Of a DNA stretch of 64,000 nt, positions 19,361-27,314 are shown piece by piece. The translations under genes were made by a program, and so were the position numbers. Under the pieces are notes generated by a model. It was not told where the DNA came from. It was given only the letters and a program-made list of their open reading frames with translations, and did not search any database. Positions within the stretch are counted from its first letter, which is position 1. Every line of letters begins with the position of its first letter. The DNA is taken from assembly GCF_000203935.1 (NCBI RefSeq), contig NC_008577.1:806001-870000 (forward strand). Direction: 5' to 3'. Origin of the DNA: Shewanella sp. ANA-3 (GTDB lineage: Bacteria; Pseudomonadota; Gammaproteobacteria; Enterobacterales; Shewanellaceae).

Positions 19361-20593
19361 TTAAATGTTACCTAGCCAAGAAGAGCCTTTACCTTCAATA
19401 GGTTGGCCTCCACCGTTGACGCAACCGCCAGCGCAGTTCATCACTTCGATAAAGTGATAAGGCGAGGTGCCAGCCATTACGTCGCGCAGCACGGGTTCGA
19501 TGTTGTTGCCCATGTCGTGTACCACTGCGACATTGACCGTTACATTCTGGTTGAGCTGAGTATCAAACAGGCTGACGGAAGCCGATTTGACGCCTTTTAG
19601 CCCGCGTACGGGTTCAAATTCCAACTTGGCCATTTCAGTGCCTGTGAGCACTTTATGGGCGGTACGTAATGCCGCTTCCATCACACCCCCTGTGGTACCA
19701 AAGATAGTGCCCGCGCCTGTGTATTCAGAGAACATGCTATCGCCTTGATATTCGGGGGTATTAGCGAGGTCGATATCGAGCATTTTGAGCAATTGAGCCA
19801 TTTCTCGGGTGGTCAGCACGGCATCAATATCTTGGTACGAGGGCGTGTTAGCACCTTGTTCCTGATGGTATTGCCAAGCCGAGTTAAATTCGGGGCGTGA
19901 GGCTTCGAGTTTTTTCGAGGTACAAGGCATCACAGAGACAGTGAAAATATTCTCTGGCTGCATTTGATACACCTTAGCGCCATAGGTTTTGGCGACCGTT
20001 CCTGCCATTTGCTGAGGGGATTTAGCGGTGGATAGGTTAGGCAGTAGCGCTGGATAGCGGGTTTCGAGGTAGCGCACCCAACCAGGGCAGCAGGAGGTGA
20101 ACTGCGGTAGCGCACCCGCATTTTCTTCACCTTTGACATTGGCATGGAGGCGATGAATAAACTCACTGCCTTCTTCCATGATGGTGAGATCGGCGGCAAA
20201 GTTACAGTCGAAAATCTTAAAGCCTGCCTGATTCATCGCGCCATAGAGCTTACCCGTCACGAGTTCGCCCGTGCCTAACCCGAATTCTTCACCAATTGCT
20301 ACCCGCACGGCAGGGGCGATAATGCCGACGACGGTAGTATTTTTATCGGCGAGCTTTTTAATGACGGTTTCAAGGGCGCTGTGGGTTTCTTCAATGGCGC
20401 TAAAGGGGCAGTTAATTAAACATTGGCCGCAGCTTAAGCATTTATCTTCATCAATAGAGTGCACTGCACCCGAGGCGCCATGAATGGCATGGGTTGGGCA
20501 GAACTGTTTACAAGCATCACATCCTTTACATTTAGATGCATTTATCTTGATCAGCCCTTGGATTTCTCCCGGTTGATAAGTTGTCGCTGTCAT
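19361..20593 (-). CDS. hydA: Periplasmic [FeFe]-hydrogenase large subunit
   Basis: 410 residues. Two ferredoxin-type 4Fe-4S sites have cysteines 22, 25, 28, 32 and 52, 55, 58, 62. The H-cluster motifs are TSCCPGW (Cys168/169), MPCTSKK (Cys224) and EVMNCAGGCVNGGGQP (Cys387/391). This is the two-ferredoxin Desulfovibrio-like type with a separate small subunit. It catalyses reversible proton reduction or H2 oxidation. It is the first gene of a seven-gene minus-strand operon. GAGGAA lies 11 bases before the ATG. Confidence 0.97.
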   Translation of the reverse strand: MTATTYQPGEIQGLIKINASKCKGCDACKQFCPTHAIHGASGAVHSIDEDKCLSCGQCLINCPFSAIEETHSALETVIKKLADKNTTVVGIIAPAVRVAIGEEFGLGTGELVTGKLYGAMNQAGFKIFDCNFAADLTIMEEGSEFIHRLHANVKGEENAGALPQFTSCCPGWVRYLETRYPALLPNLSTAKSPQQMAGTVAKTYGAKVYQMQPENIFTVSVMPCTSKKLEASRPEFNSAWQYHQEQGANTPSYQDIDAVLTTREMAQLLKMLDIDLANTPEYQGDSMFSEYTGAGTIFGTTGGVMEAALRTAHKVLTGTEMAKLEFEPVRGLKGVKSASVSLFDTQLNQNVTVNVAVVHDMGNNIEPVLRDVMAGTSPYHFIEVMNCAGGCVNGGGQPIEGKGSSWLGNI

Positions 20594-20735
20594 AGGATTT
20601 CGCGTTCCTCATTTTCAACCTGAATTATATTTTCAGTGTTATTTAATGTATTTATTTAGCAGCTTATGCCTCGGGCAAAAGCGTATTGGTAAGTTTTAGA
20701 CGGCTGGATAATAGGAAATTGATTCTGTAAAAAAA

Positions 20736-20749
20736 TTGAGAGCGATCAA
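20736..20749 (-). promoter_or_regulatory. FNR/EtrA-type binding site upstream of hydA
   Basis: TTGAG-AGCG-ATCAA differs from the FNR consensus TTGAT-N4-ATCAA at one base. It lies about 143 bases upstream of hydA. Anaerobic induction of the hydrogenase operon through EtrA would fit, but the transcription start is not known. Confidence 0.55.
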
Positions 20750-20991
20750 GTTTTATTCTTTTTGATAAAATAGACGTTTTTAATGGTTTTATTAGTCGTT
20801 TTTGATAATTTTTTAGAAATAAAAATAGGATTTTCCGTTTGTGCTTTATCTGGTATTTTTAAGTTTATTCTTTATATACAGTGTGTTGTAGCATTGATCT
20901 TAGTTGCCTAACACTGTTTGTTGTATTTTAAAGGCTTACGGTGTGATTTATTGCATTATGAGGGTGTTATCACTTGTTTTGATTTTGTGCT

Positions 20992-21006
20992 TGGACAAAT
21001 TGTCCA
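20992..21006. promoter_or_regulatory. 15-bp perfect palindrome of unknown role
   Basis: TGGACAAATTGTCCA is a perfect inverted repeat around a central base, about 400 bases upstream of hydA. Its regulator, if any, is unknown to me. Confidence 0.35.
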
Positions 21007-21105
21007 TGATCTCTCTTGATTTAAATAATGCTAATTAAGATGGTTGATGAACTATTATGGCGAATGGAAAATGTAATAGATCACAAATTAGTAAATTGCT
21101 TAAAA

Positions 21106-21143
21106 TAAAAAACCGTCCAAAGATTATTCTTTGAACGGTTTTT
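21106..21143 (-). terminator. Intrinsic terminator of the S46 peptidase gene
   Basis: AAAAACCGT-C-CAAAG, ATTATT and CTTTG-A-ACGGTTTTT form a stem with one mismatch, with A/T runs on both sides. It lies about 90 bases beyond the peptidase stop on the minus strand. Confidence 0.8.
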
Positions 21144-21229
21144 AAATATGCTTAATTTATATCGGTTAAATTAATTGAGTTAATATTGGCGAATTTTATT
21201 ATCCATTAATGCTGAATATTAATTAAATA

Positions 21230-23428
21230 TTAATTTCTCACTAACTCGAGTTCTTTAATTAAATTATCGGCATGGTCGACTTCATCCATCATCCACAGGA
21301 TATATCGAATATCCACGTGCACGGCACGGGTGATGGTAGGGTTGAAGAACCAGTCCTTGGTAATGGCTTCATAGGTGGAATCGAAGTTAAGACCGACGAG
21401 TTCGCCTTTACCGTTAAAGACGGGCGAGCCCGAGTTGCCGCCTGTGGTATCCACGCTCGACAGGAAGTTAACTGGCACAGAGTTAAACTCTTCTGGCTTG
21501 TCTAAGCAAGAGAACAGACGGCAAATCCAGCCGCGTGGATCTTGGTAGACAGATTTCACTAAGTGATCGCCAAAACGCTGCTCATGAATCGCATCGAGCA
21601 GTTTTTTCGGAGCGTTATAAGGCTCAACGCCGGTGTGCTTAGCGACTATGCCATCGAGGCGTGTAAATGGCTGTTTGTACAGGGCGTCGCGGGATTGATA
21701 ACCATCGACCATACCGTAGCTGATACGTAGGGTACCGTTTGCATCGGGATACACAGGCCAGTTGTTGGCTTTGTAGTAGTCGATAACGGCGGCCATGTAG
21801 GCAGGGCGCGCGGTAGACAGTTTACCCGCCAGGATTTTTTCTGCCTTTTCCTGTGCCATATTAGTGTCGTATAACGCGACAGCGAGGCGGATAAAAGGAT
21901 CACTGCTGGTTTCAAAGGTTTTGGCATCGGCGTCCATCCACGCCAGACGTTGCGCTTGGTCGGTTAGCGTCGTGAGTGAATACAGGCCATTGAGTTTTGC
22001 TTCTAGGCTGACGTTTTTATCGTCCAGATTCAGCATATTGTCTAAAGCAGCAACGCGATTAGGCTGCGACAAGTAGGCATTTAAATCTTGTAACCACAGG
22101 GTTTTATCGACTTTAACATCAAAGCTGGAGTCGATACGCTTCAGGCGCGAGCTGAACATGGCAAGGTCACGCTCTTGGTAACCGATTTCACGCTCGGCGT
22201 CGCTCTTTTGCTTTTCCTTGGCTAAGCGATAGAGGCTATTGGCCGCAGTGAGCAGTGTGCTTGATTGGGCATTGGTGAAGTAATAATTGGTTTGGGTTTG
22301 CAGTTGCTGCTCGGCCAATAAAACTTCTAGCTCGCTGATAAGGTTTTGATTAAGGCTAGGGTTTTTCTTTAACCAAGCCAGAAAATCATCTTCGCGTTGC
22401 TGTTTAATACCAACGATATCCGTGGCTTTAAAGCCAGCCAGCAGACCGTTGAGTTTTTTCATCCGGTTCGCCATCGACGCCATATTGCCTGCATATTTAA
22501 TAGCGATATCGGCATCTTCCTGACCCATGGCTTCGATAGTATCAATCTGTAATTGATAGCGTTTTGCCTGAGTTGGGTATAACCAGTCGCTGGCAAATTT
22601 AAGCTCGCTGGTGAGGTTATAACGGCTGGTGGCGCCAGGGTAACCCGCTACAAACACGCCGTCGCCTGCTTTCACACCATCGGCGTTCACTTTCAGGTAA
22701 CTCTTTGGCGTGTAAGGAATGTTATCTTCACTGTAGGCCGAAGGCTTGCCATCTTTACCCACATAGGCGCGCAGGAAGGCAAAATCGCCCGAGTGGCGTG
22801 GATACTCGTAGTTATCAATATCACCGCCGTAAGCGCCAACGCTTTCTGGTGGCGCATACACCAAGCGCACATCGCGGATCATCAATTGCTTGATAAGGTA
22901 ATATTCCAAGCCATTGTGGAAGCTGCGCACGTTACAGCGGTAGTTATCATCGGCCTCACAGCTTTTGATCAAGGCTTTACTGTGGTTTTCAATGTCTTCG
23001 TAGCGTTTTAGCGGATCTTGACTTAAGTCTTTGGTGACATCGCTGGTGACATTGGTCACGGCTTCGGTGATGTATAAACGCTCGTTAGGACCTGCCGACG
23101 GTTCTTTATCCATCGAGGTGGCTAAAAAGCCCTGTTCGAGATAGTTATGTTCTTTCTTAGTGTTATATTGTATCGCCTTGTAGGCACAATGATGGTTTGT
23201 CACAACTAGCCCTTGGGGCGAGACAAAACTGGCGGTACAATAGCCCAGCCCAACAACGGCATTCATGGGATAACTGGTGAGATCGGCTAATTTGTCAGCG
23301 GGAATATTGATTCCACGCGCGCTGAGTTTGTCTGCAATTGAAGGCATTTGATAAGGTTGCCATTGTCCTTCATCGGCTGTTGCTACGCCAGAGGTCAGTA
23401 CTAAGGCTGCAACCAATGCAATACGCAT
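21230..23428 (-). CDS. S46-family dipeptidyl-peptidase (DPP7/DPP11-like)
   Basis: 732 residues with a Sec signal peptide ending near ATA-DEG. It has the chymotrypsin-like S46 features: His80 in TNHHCAY, an Asp in PRHSGDFAFLR and Ser666 in GGNSGSPVF, separated by a large helical domain (about 290-570). S46 enzymes remove dipeptides from oligopeptides in the periplasm. The residue 18 after the catalytic Ser, which sets P1 preference (Arg in DPP11, Gly in DPP7), is Ser684 here, so the specificity is not clear. It is monocistronic and divergent from dnaB. Confidence 0.92.
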   Translation of the reverse strand: MRIALVAALVLTSGVATADEGQWQPYQMPSIADKLSARGINIPADKLADLTSYPMNAVVGLGYCTASFVSPQGLVVTNHHCAYKAIQYNTKKEHNYLEQGFLATSMDKEPSAGPNERLYITEAVTNVTSDVTKDLSQDPLKRYEDIENHSKALIKSCEADDNYRCNVRSFHNGLEYYLIKQLMIRDVRLVYAPPESVGAYGGDIDNYEYPRHSGDFAFLRAYVGKDGKPSAYSEDNIPYTPKSYLKVNADGVKAGDGVFVAGYPGATSRYNLTSELKFASDWLYPTQAKRYQLQIDTIEAMGQEDADIAIKYAGNMASMANRMKKLNGLLAGFKATDIVGIKQQREDDFLAWLKKNPSLNQNLISELEVLLAEQQLQTQTNYYFTNAQSSTLLTAANSLYRLAKEKQKSDAEREIGYQERDLAMFSSRLKRIDSSFDVKVDKTLWLQDLNAYLSQPNRVAALDNMLNLDDKNVSLEAKLNGLYSLTTLTDQAQRLAWMDADAKTFETSSDPFIRLAVALYDTNMAQEKAEKILAGKLSTARPAYMAAVIDYYKANNWPVYPDANGTLRISYGMVDGYQSRDALYKQPFTRLDGIVAKHTGVEPYNAPKKLLDAIHEQRFGDHLVKSVYQDPRGWICRLFSCLDKPEEFNSVPVNFLSSVDTTGGNSGSPVFNGKGELVGLNFDSTYEAITKDWFFNPTITRAVHVDIRYILWMMDEVDHADNLIKELELVRN

Positions 23429-23553
23429 GTTCTTTCCTTATTTTTAGTTAGAGTGTCCGTTGGAATGAAGTAACAGGCGAATGTAAACGGCCTGTTTGCT
23501 TGACGCGGGTTTTATATCATATTTTGTTAAGTTGTTGGAAATCGGGAGTGTTA

Positions 23554-24960
23554 ATGTCACAACAAGGTGCGTTTAAACCTAAGAATAAGCCGACAGATGT
23601 GCAGGTCGATAGCTTAAAGCTGCCGCCGCATTCGATTGAGGCTGAACAATCGGTCTTAGGTGGCCTGATGTTAGACGCCGACGCTTGGGATAAAGTGGCC
23701 GAGACTGTGGTGAAAGAGGATTTTTATTCCCGCTCCCACCGAATGATTTTTGCGGCCATGCACCGTTTGGTCGAAAGTGGTCAACCCATTGACTTAATTA
23801 CGGTTTCTGAACAACTTGAAGTTGAAAATCAACTCGAAGAAGCGGGCGGCTTTGCCTATTTAGGTGAGATCGCCAAAAACACTCCGAGCGCGGGTAACAT
23901 TGTTTCCTACGCCGAGATTGTGCGCGAGCGCGCCGTGGTGCGGGAGATGATCCGCGTCGCCCATGAGATTGCCGATGCGGGTTACAATCCCGAGGGGCGT
24001 GACTCCAGCGCCTTGCTCGACTTGGCCGAGAGTAAAGTCTTTAAGATTGCCGAGCAGCGCACCAATGCCAACGAAGGTCCCGAAGGCATTAAAACCATTC
24101 TCGAAAAAACCGTCGATAAGATTGAGCAGCTCTACAACAACCCACACAACGGTGTGACAGGGGTGTCGAGTGGTTTTAGCGATCTCGACCGTATGACTGC
24201 GGGCTTCCAATCCGGCGACTTGATTATCGTCGCGGCGCGTCCTTCTATGGGTAAAACCACCTTCGCGATGAACCTCTGCGAGCAGGCGGCGATGAATGAA
24301 GACAAACCTGTGCTGATTTTCAGTCTCGAGATGCCCTCGGAACAGATCATGATGCGTATGTTGGCCTCCTTGGGCCGCGTCGACCAAACTAAAATCCGTA
24401 CCGGACAACTGGATGATGAGGATTGGGCGCGGGTATCCTCGACCATGGGGATTATGCTCGAGCAGGGCAAGATGTATATCGACGACGGTTCTGGCTTAAC
24501 CCCGACCGAAGTGCGCAGCCGTGCTCGCCGTATCGCCCGTGAACATGGCGGCTTATCGATGATCATGGTCGACTACTTGCAGCTGATGCAAGTACCTGCG
24601 TTATCGGACAACCGTACCCTAGAAATCGCCGAAATTTCTCGATCTCTCAAAGCATTGGCTAAAGAGTTAGAGATCCCCGTGATTGCACTTTCTCAGCTTA
24701 ACCGCTCGCTCGAACAACGTGCCGATAAGCGCCCAGTAAACTCGGACTTACGTGAATCGGGTTCTATTGAGCAGGATGCGGACCTCATCATGTTTATTTA
24801 CCGTGATGAGGTGTATAACAACGACTCTCCCGATAAGGGCACCGCAGAAATCATTATCGGTAAGCAGCGTAACGGCCCCATTGGACGTGTGCGCTTGACC
24901 TTCCAAGGCCAGTTTTCCCGTTTTGATAATTACGCTGGCCCGCAGTTTGAAGAAGATTAA
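23554..24960 (+). CDS. dnaB: Replicative DNA helicase DnaB
   Basis: 468 residues from ATG 23554 (GGGAG upstream). An in-frame upstream start at 23500 would add an unrelated hydrophobic leader and is rejected. The N-terminal collar domain (PPHSIEAEQSVLGGLMLD) and the RecA-like domain with Walker A ARPSMGKTTFAM, a SLEMPSEQI motif, DYLQLM Walker B and an RESGSIEQDAD segment all match DnaB. It is the hexameric 5'-3' fork helicase. alr lies 75 bases downstream, a pairing also seen in enterics. Confidence 0.98.
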   Translation: MSQQGAFKPKNKPTDVQVDSLKLPPHSIEAEQSVLGGLMLDADAWDKVAETVVKEDFYSRSHRMIFAAMHRLVESGQPIDLITVSEQLEVENQLEEAGGFAYLGEIAKNTPSAGNIVSYAEIVRERAVVREMIRVAHEIADAGYNPEGRDSSALLDLAESKVFKIAEQRTNANEGPEGIKTILEKTVDKIEQLYNNPHNGVTGVSSGFSDLDRMTAGFQSGDLIIVAARPSMGKTTFAMNLCEQAAMNEDKPVLIFSLEMPSEQIMMRMLASLGRVDQTKIRTGQLDDEDWARVSSTMGIMLEQGKMYIDDGSGLTPTEVRSRARRIAREHGGLSMIMVDYLQLMQVPALSDNRTLEIAEISRSLKALAKELEIPVIALSQLNRSLEQRADKRPVNSDLRESGSIEQDADLIMFIYRDEVYNNDSPDKGTAEIIIGKQRNGPIGRVRLTFQGQFSRFDNYAGPQFEED

Positions 24961-25035
24961 TTTCTGGTGTTAGAAGCTAAGCACTGTTTACGTATTCTTT
25001 TTATTTCCTGACTTTTCAAATAGACAAGGCAAATT

Positions 25036-26112
25036 TTGAAACCTTTTCCCCGAGCAGAAATTAGCAGTAGTGCACTGCAGAACAATCTCGCCGTCTTGCG
25101 TCAACAGGCGAGTCGCAGCCAAGTAATGGCGGTGGTGAAAGCCAATGGTTATGGTCATGGATTATTAAATGTCGCCAATTGTTTACATACGGCTGATGGC
25201 TTTGGTTTAGCCCGTTTAGAAGAGGCCTTAGAGCTGCGCGCTGGTGGCGTGAAGGCGCGCTTGTTATTGCTTGAAGGCTTCTTTCGCAGCACTGATTTAC
25301 CTTTGTTGGTGGCCCACGATATCGATACTGTGGTGCACCACGAGTCGCAAATCGAAATGTTAGAGCAGGCGACGCTATCAAAACCTGTCACTGTATGGTT
25401 GAAAGTGGATTCCGGCATGCATCGTTTAGGCGTAACCCCTGAGCAATTTACGCAGGTGTATGCGCGCTTGATGGCCTGTGACAATGTCGCCAAGCCCATC
25501 CATTTGATGACTCACTTTGCCTGTGCCGATGAGCCTGAAAATCATTACACCCAAGTGCAAATGCAAACCTTTAATCAGTTAACCGCGGATTTACCTGGGT
25601 TTAGAACCTTAGCCAATTCTGCGGGCGCCCTCTATTGGCCCAAGAGCCAAGGGGACTGGATCCGCCCTGGGATCGCGCTCTATGGCGTGTCGCCGGTGAC
25701 AGGGGATTGCGGCGCCAACCATGGTCTGATCCCGGCGATGAATTTAGTCTCGCGTTTAATTGCGGTGCGTGACCACAAGGCAGGACAACCCGTTGGCTAT
25801 GGTTGTTATTGGACGGCGAAACAAGATACTCGCCTTGGCGTTGTCGCGATTGGTTATGGCGACGGTTATCCGCGTAATGCGCCAGAAGGCACGCCCGTGT
25901 GGGTTAATGGTCGCCGAGTACCGATCGTTGGTCGTGTATCTATGGATATGTTAACTGTTGATTTAGGTGCTGATGCGACAGACCTTGTGGGCGATGAAGC
26001 ATTGCTCTGGGGCGCCGCTTTACCCGTTGAGGAAGTGGCTGAACATATTGGCACCATCGCCTATGAGTTAGTGACTAAACTCACTCCAAGGGTTGCGGTG
26101 TGTCTTGCATAA
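25036..26112 (+). CDS. alr: Alanine racemase
   Basis: PLP enzyme making D-alanine for peptidoglycan. 358 residues. PLP lysine is Lys35 in [10 protein letters not shown]; the second catalytic tyrosine lies in GYGDGYPR, and RVSMDM is the conserved C-terminal-domain motif. The start is TTG 25036: no ATG fits, an AAGG lies just upstream, and the encoded N-terminus aligns with E. coli Alr. It is probably cotranscribed with dnaB. A terminator follows. Confidence 0.96.
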   Translation: MKPFPRAEISSSALQNNLAVLRQQASRSQVMAVVKANGYGHGLLNVANCLHTADGFGLARLEEALELRAGGVKARLLLLEGFFRSTDLPLLVAHDIDTVVHHESQIEMLEQATLSKPVTVWLKVDSGMHRLGVTPEQFTQVYARLMACDNVAKPIHLMTHFACADEPENHYTQVQMQTFNQLTADLPGFRTLANSAGALYWPKSQGDWIRPGIALYGVSPVTGDCGANHGLIPAMNLVSRLIAVRDHKAGQPVGYGCYWTAKQDTRLGVVAIGYGDGYPRNAPEGTPVWVNGRRVPIVGRVSMDMLTVDLGADATDLVGDEALLWGAALPVEEVAEHIGTIAYELVTKLTPRVAVCLA

Positions 26113-26130
26113 GCCATTGGAGTGAATACC

Positions 26131-26158
26131 AAAACGGCGCATTTGCGCCGTTTTTTTT
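26131..26158 (+). terminator. Intrinsic terminator of dnaB-alr
   Basis: ACGGCGC, loop ATTT and GCGCCGT are followed by eight T residues. Confidence 0.92.
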
Positions 26159-26281
26159 GCCCTGAAAGCGGATGATTGAGAGAACTGTCAGCCGTTCTGC
26201 ACTTGGTTATTGCACCTTGGAGGCAATAATCAAGCTTGCAGAGCGACGTGAAAGGAAGGCTAAAGGGGAGTTGGTAACGGA

Positions 26282-26746
26282 TTAATTTTCAAAGCAGATT
26301 TCAATAAAGGCAGTGCCGTATGGGCTGCTGAAGGGCATGATAATTTTGGTGCCATTCGCTTTGTGGGAAATGGTATGTCCTTTACCCGAAACCACCATAG
26401 GGGTTGCCATTTCGAACTCGTAACCCTTTTGTCCTAAAAGATTTTTTGCTCCACCTGTGACCATGTTGGTGATTTCACCCACGAGATCGGTGACTTCTTC
26501 ATTTATCTTACCTGGGTTTTCCCCAAGCATATTTTGCATGATCTGCAGTACCAGTTTTTGTTCAAAGGTAATAGATAACGACCCCTTAGTCTGCGGCCCA
26601 ACCATACCAATTAACCCGGACACATCACCCTTGGCTAAGTTGTCGGTTTTAATTTGGGGCTTGCCCGGAGTGAGATCCATGCTTGCCATCGTCGAAATGA
26701 CATTGAGCAGGGATTGCAGAAAAGGGTTAATAAAATTGACGTTCAT
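26282..26746 (-). CDS. CheX-like chemotaxis phosphatase
   Basis: 154 residues of the CheC/CheX/FliY-type fold. The signature helix region EEVTDLVGEITNMVTGGAK carries the Glu and Asn that in CheX-type phosphatases attack CheY-P. SLSITFEQKLVLQIMQNMLGE before it and MVVSGKGHTI after it match single-domain CheX. No other chemotaxis genes are nearby, so its partner response regulator is encoded elsewhere. Its promoter lies in the gap before the TonB receptor gene. Confidence 0.85.
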   Translation of the reverse strand: MNVNFINPFLQSLLNVISTMASMDLTPGKPQIKTDNLAKGDVSGLIGMVGPQTKGSLSITFEQKLVLQIMQNMLGENPGKINEEVTDLVGEITNMVTGGAKNLLGQKGYEFEMATPMVVSGKGHTISHKANGTKIIMPFSSPYGTAFIEICFEN

Positions 26747-27206
26747 GCTTCAGTGTTTCCTCTTATGAACTTAAGCCTTATGGTCACCATGTCATTAAGG
26801 TTAGACGAAAAGTCGCTGAACCACAGCAATCTTAATCACACTCTATCAGCTTAGATGACACAAATGGAAATGTGAGGTTAATTTCACGATTTTATTGTTA
26901 TTTATCCTCGAAACAGCTTAAAACCACATTACTCAAGAGCCGCATTTTCGACATTTTTAGCTCCGATTATCGATACGCGATTTTGTCAGCCTAAGTTTGC
27001 TTACTCCCTGTAGATCAGCCAATTTCACCTAAATAAACATAGGTCGTTCCTGAGAATATTCTCGATTGTCACCGTTATATAAGTTTAATTGCATTAATTT
27101 TCATAGTGTTAGTTTTAATTCGGTATGAAAACCTTACTTGTTCAACCGTCAGTAAGACCTAGCGCGCATTTCGGTCTCAAATTGTGACTAAGATTAAATT
27201 GTAATG
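26747..27206. other. Intergenic region between the cheX-like and TonB-receptor genes
   Basis: AT-rich divergent intergenic region with no gene that I can support. A perfect 12-bp palindrome GAGAATATTCTC is at 27052-27063, role unknown. Confidence 0.4.
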
Positions 27207-27207
27207 T

Positions 27208-27228
27208 AAATGATAATAATTATTGATT
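27208..27228 (+). promoter_or_regulatory. Fur box upstream of the TonB-receptor gene
   Basis: AAATGATAATAATTATTGAT closely fits the Fur consensus GATAATGATAATCATTATC. It overlaps the -35 hexamer of the promoter described next, the standard layout for iron-Fur repression. Confidence 0.85.
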
Positions 27229-27251
27229 GCAATTTATGTTTTGCATATATT
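27223..27251 (+). promoter_or_regulatory. Promoter of the TonB receptor-piuC unit
   Basis: TTGATT (27223-27228), a 17-base spacer and TATATT (27246-27251). The -35 is inside the Fur box, so repression by promoter occlusion is expected. Confidence 0.6.
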
Positions 27252-27314
27252 AGCGGCGATTAACAGATGGGGGACATCTGTTACAGAGTTTACTCCGCAA
27301 CAGGAATGCTTTTG

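Larger units (their letters stand above)
20594..21105. other. Long AT-rich control region upstream of hydA
   Basis: About 510 bases without a convincing gene, very AT-rich and containing several TTGAT-like half-sites. It holds the FNR-like site and a 15-bp palindrome, each listed separately. It should carry the hyd promoter on the minus strand. Confidence 0.6.

Noticed and set aside
21070..21090. TGTAATAGATCACA as a Crp site upstream of hydA
   Set aside because: The half-sites are separated by four bases, not six, so the spacing is wrong for Crp.
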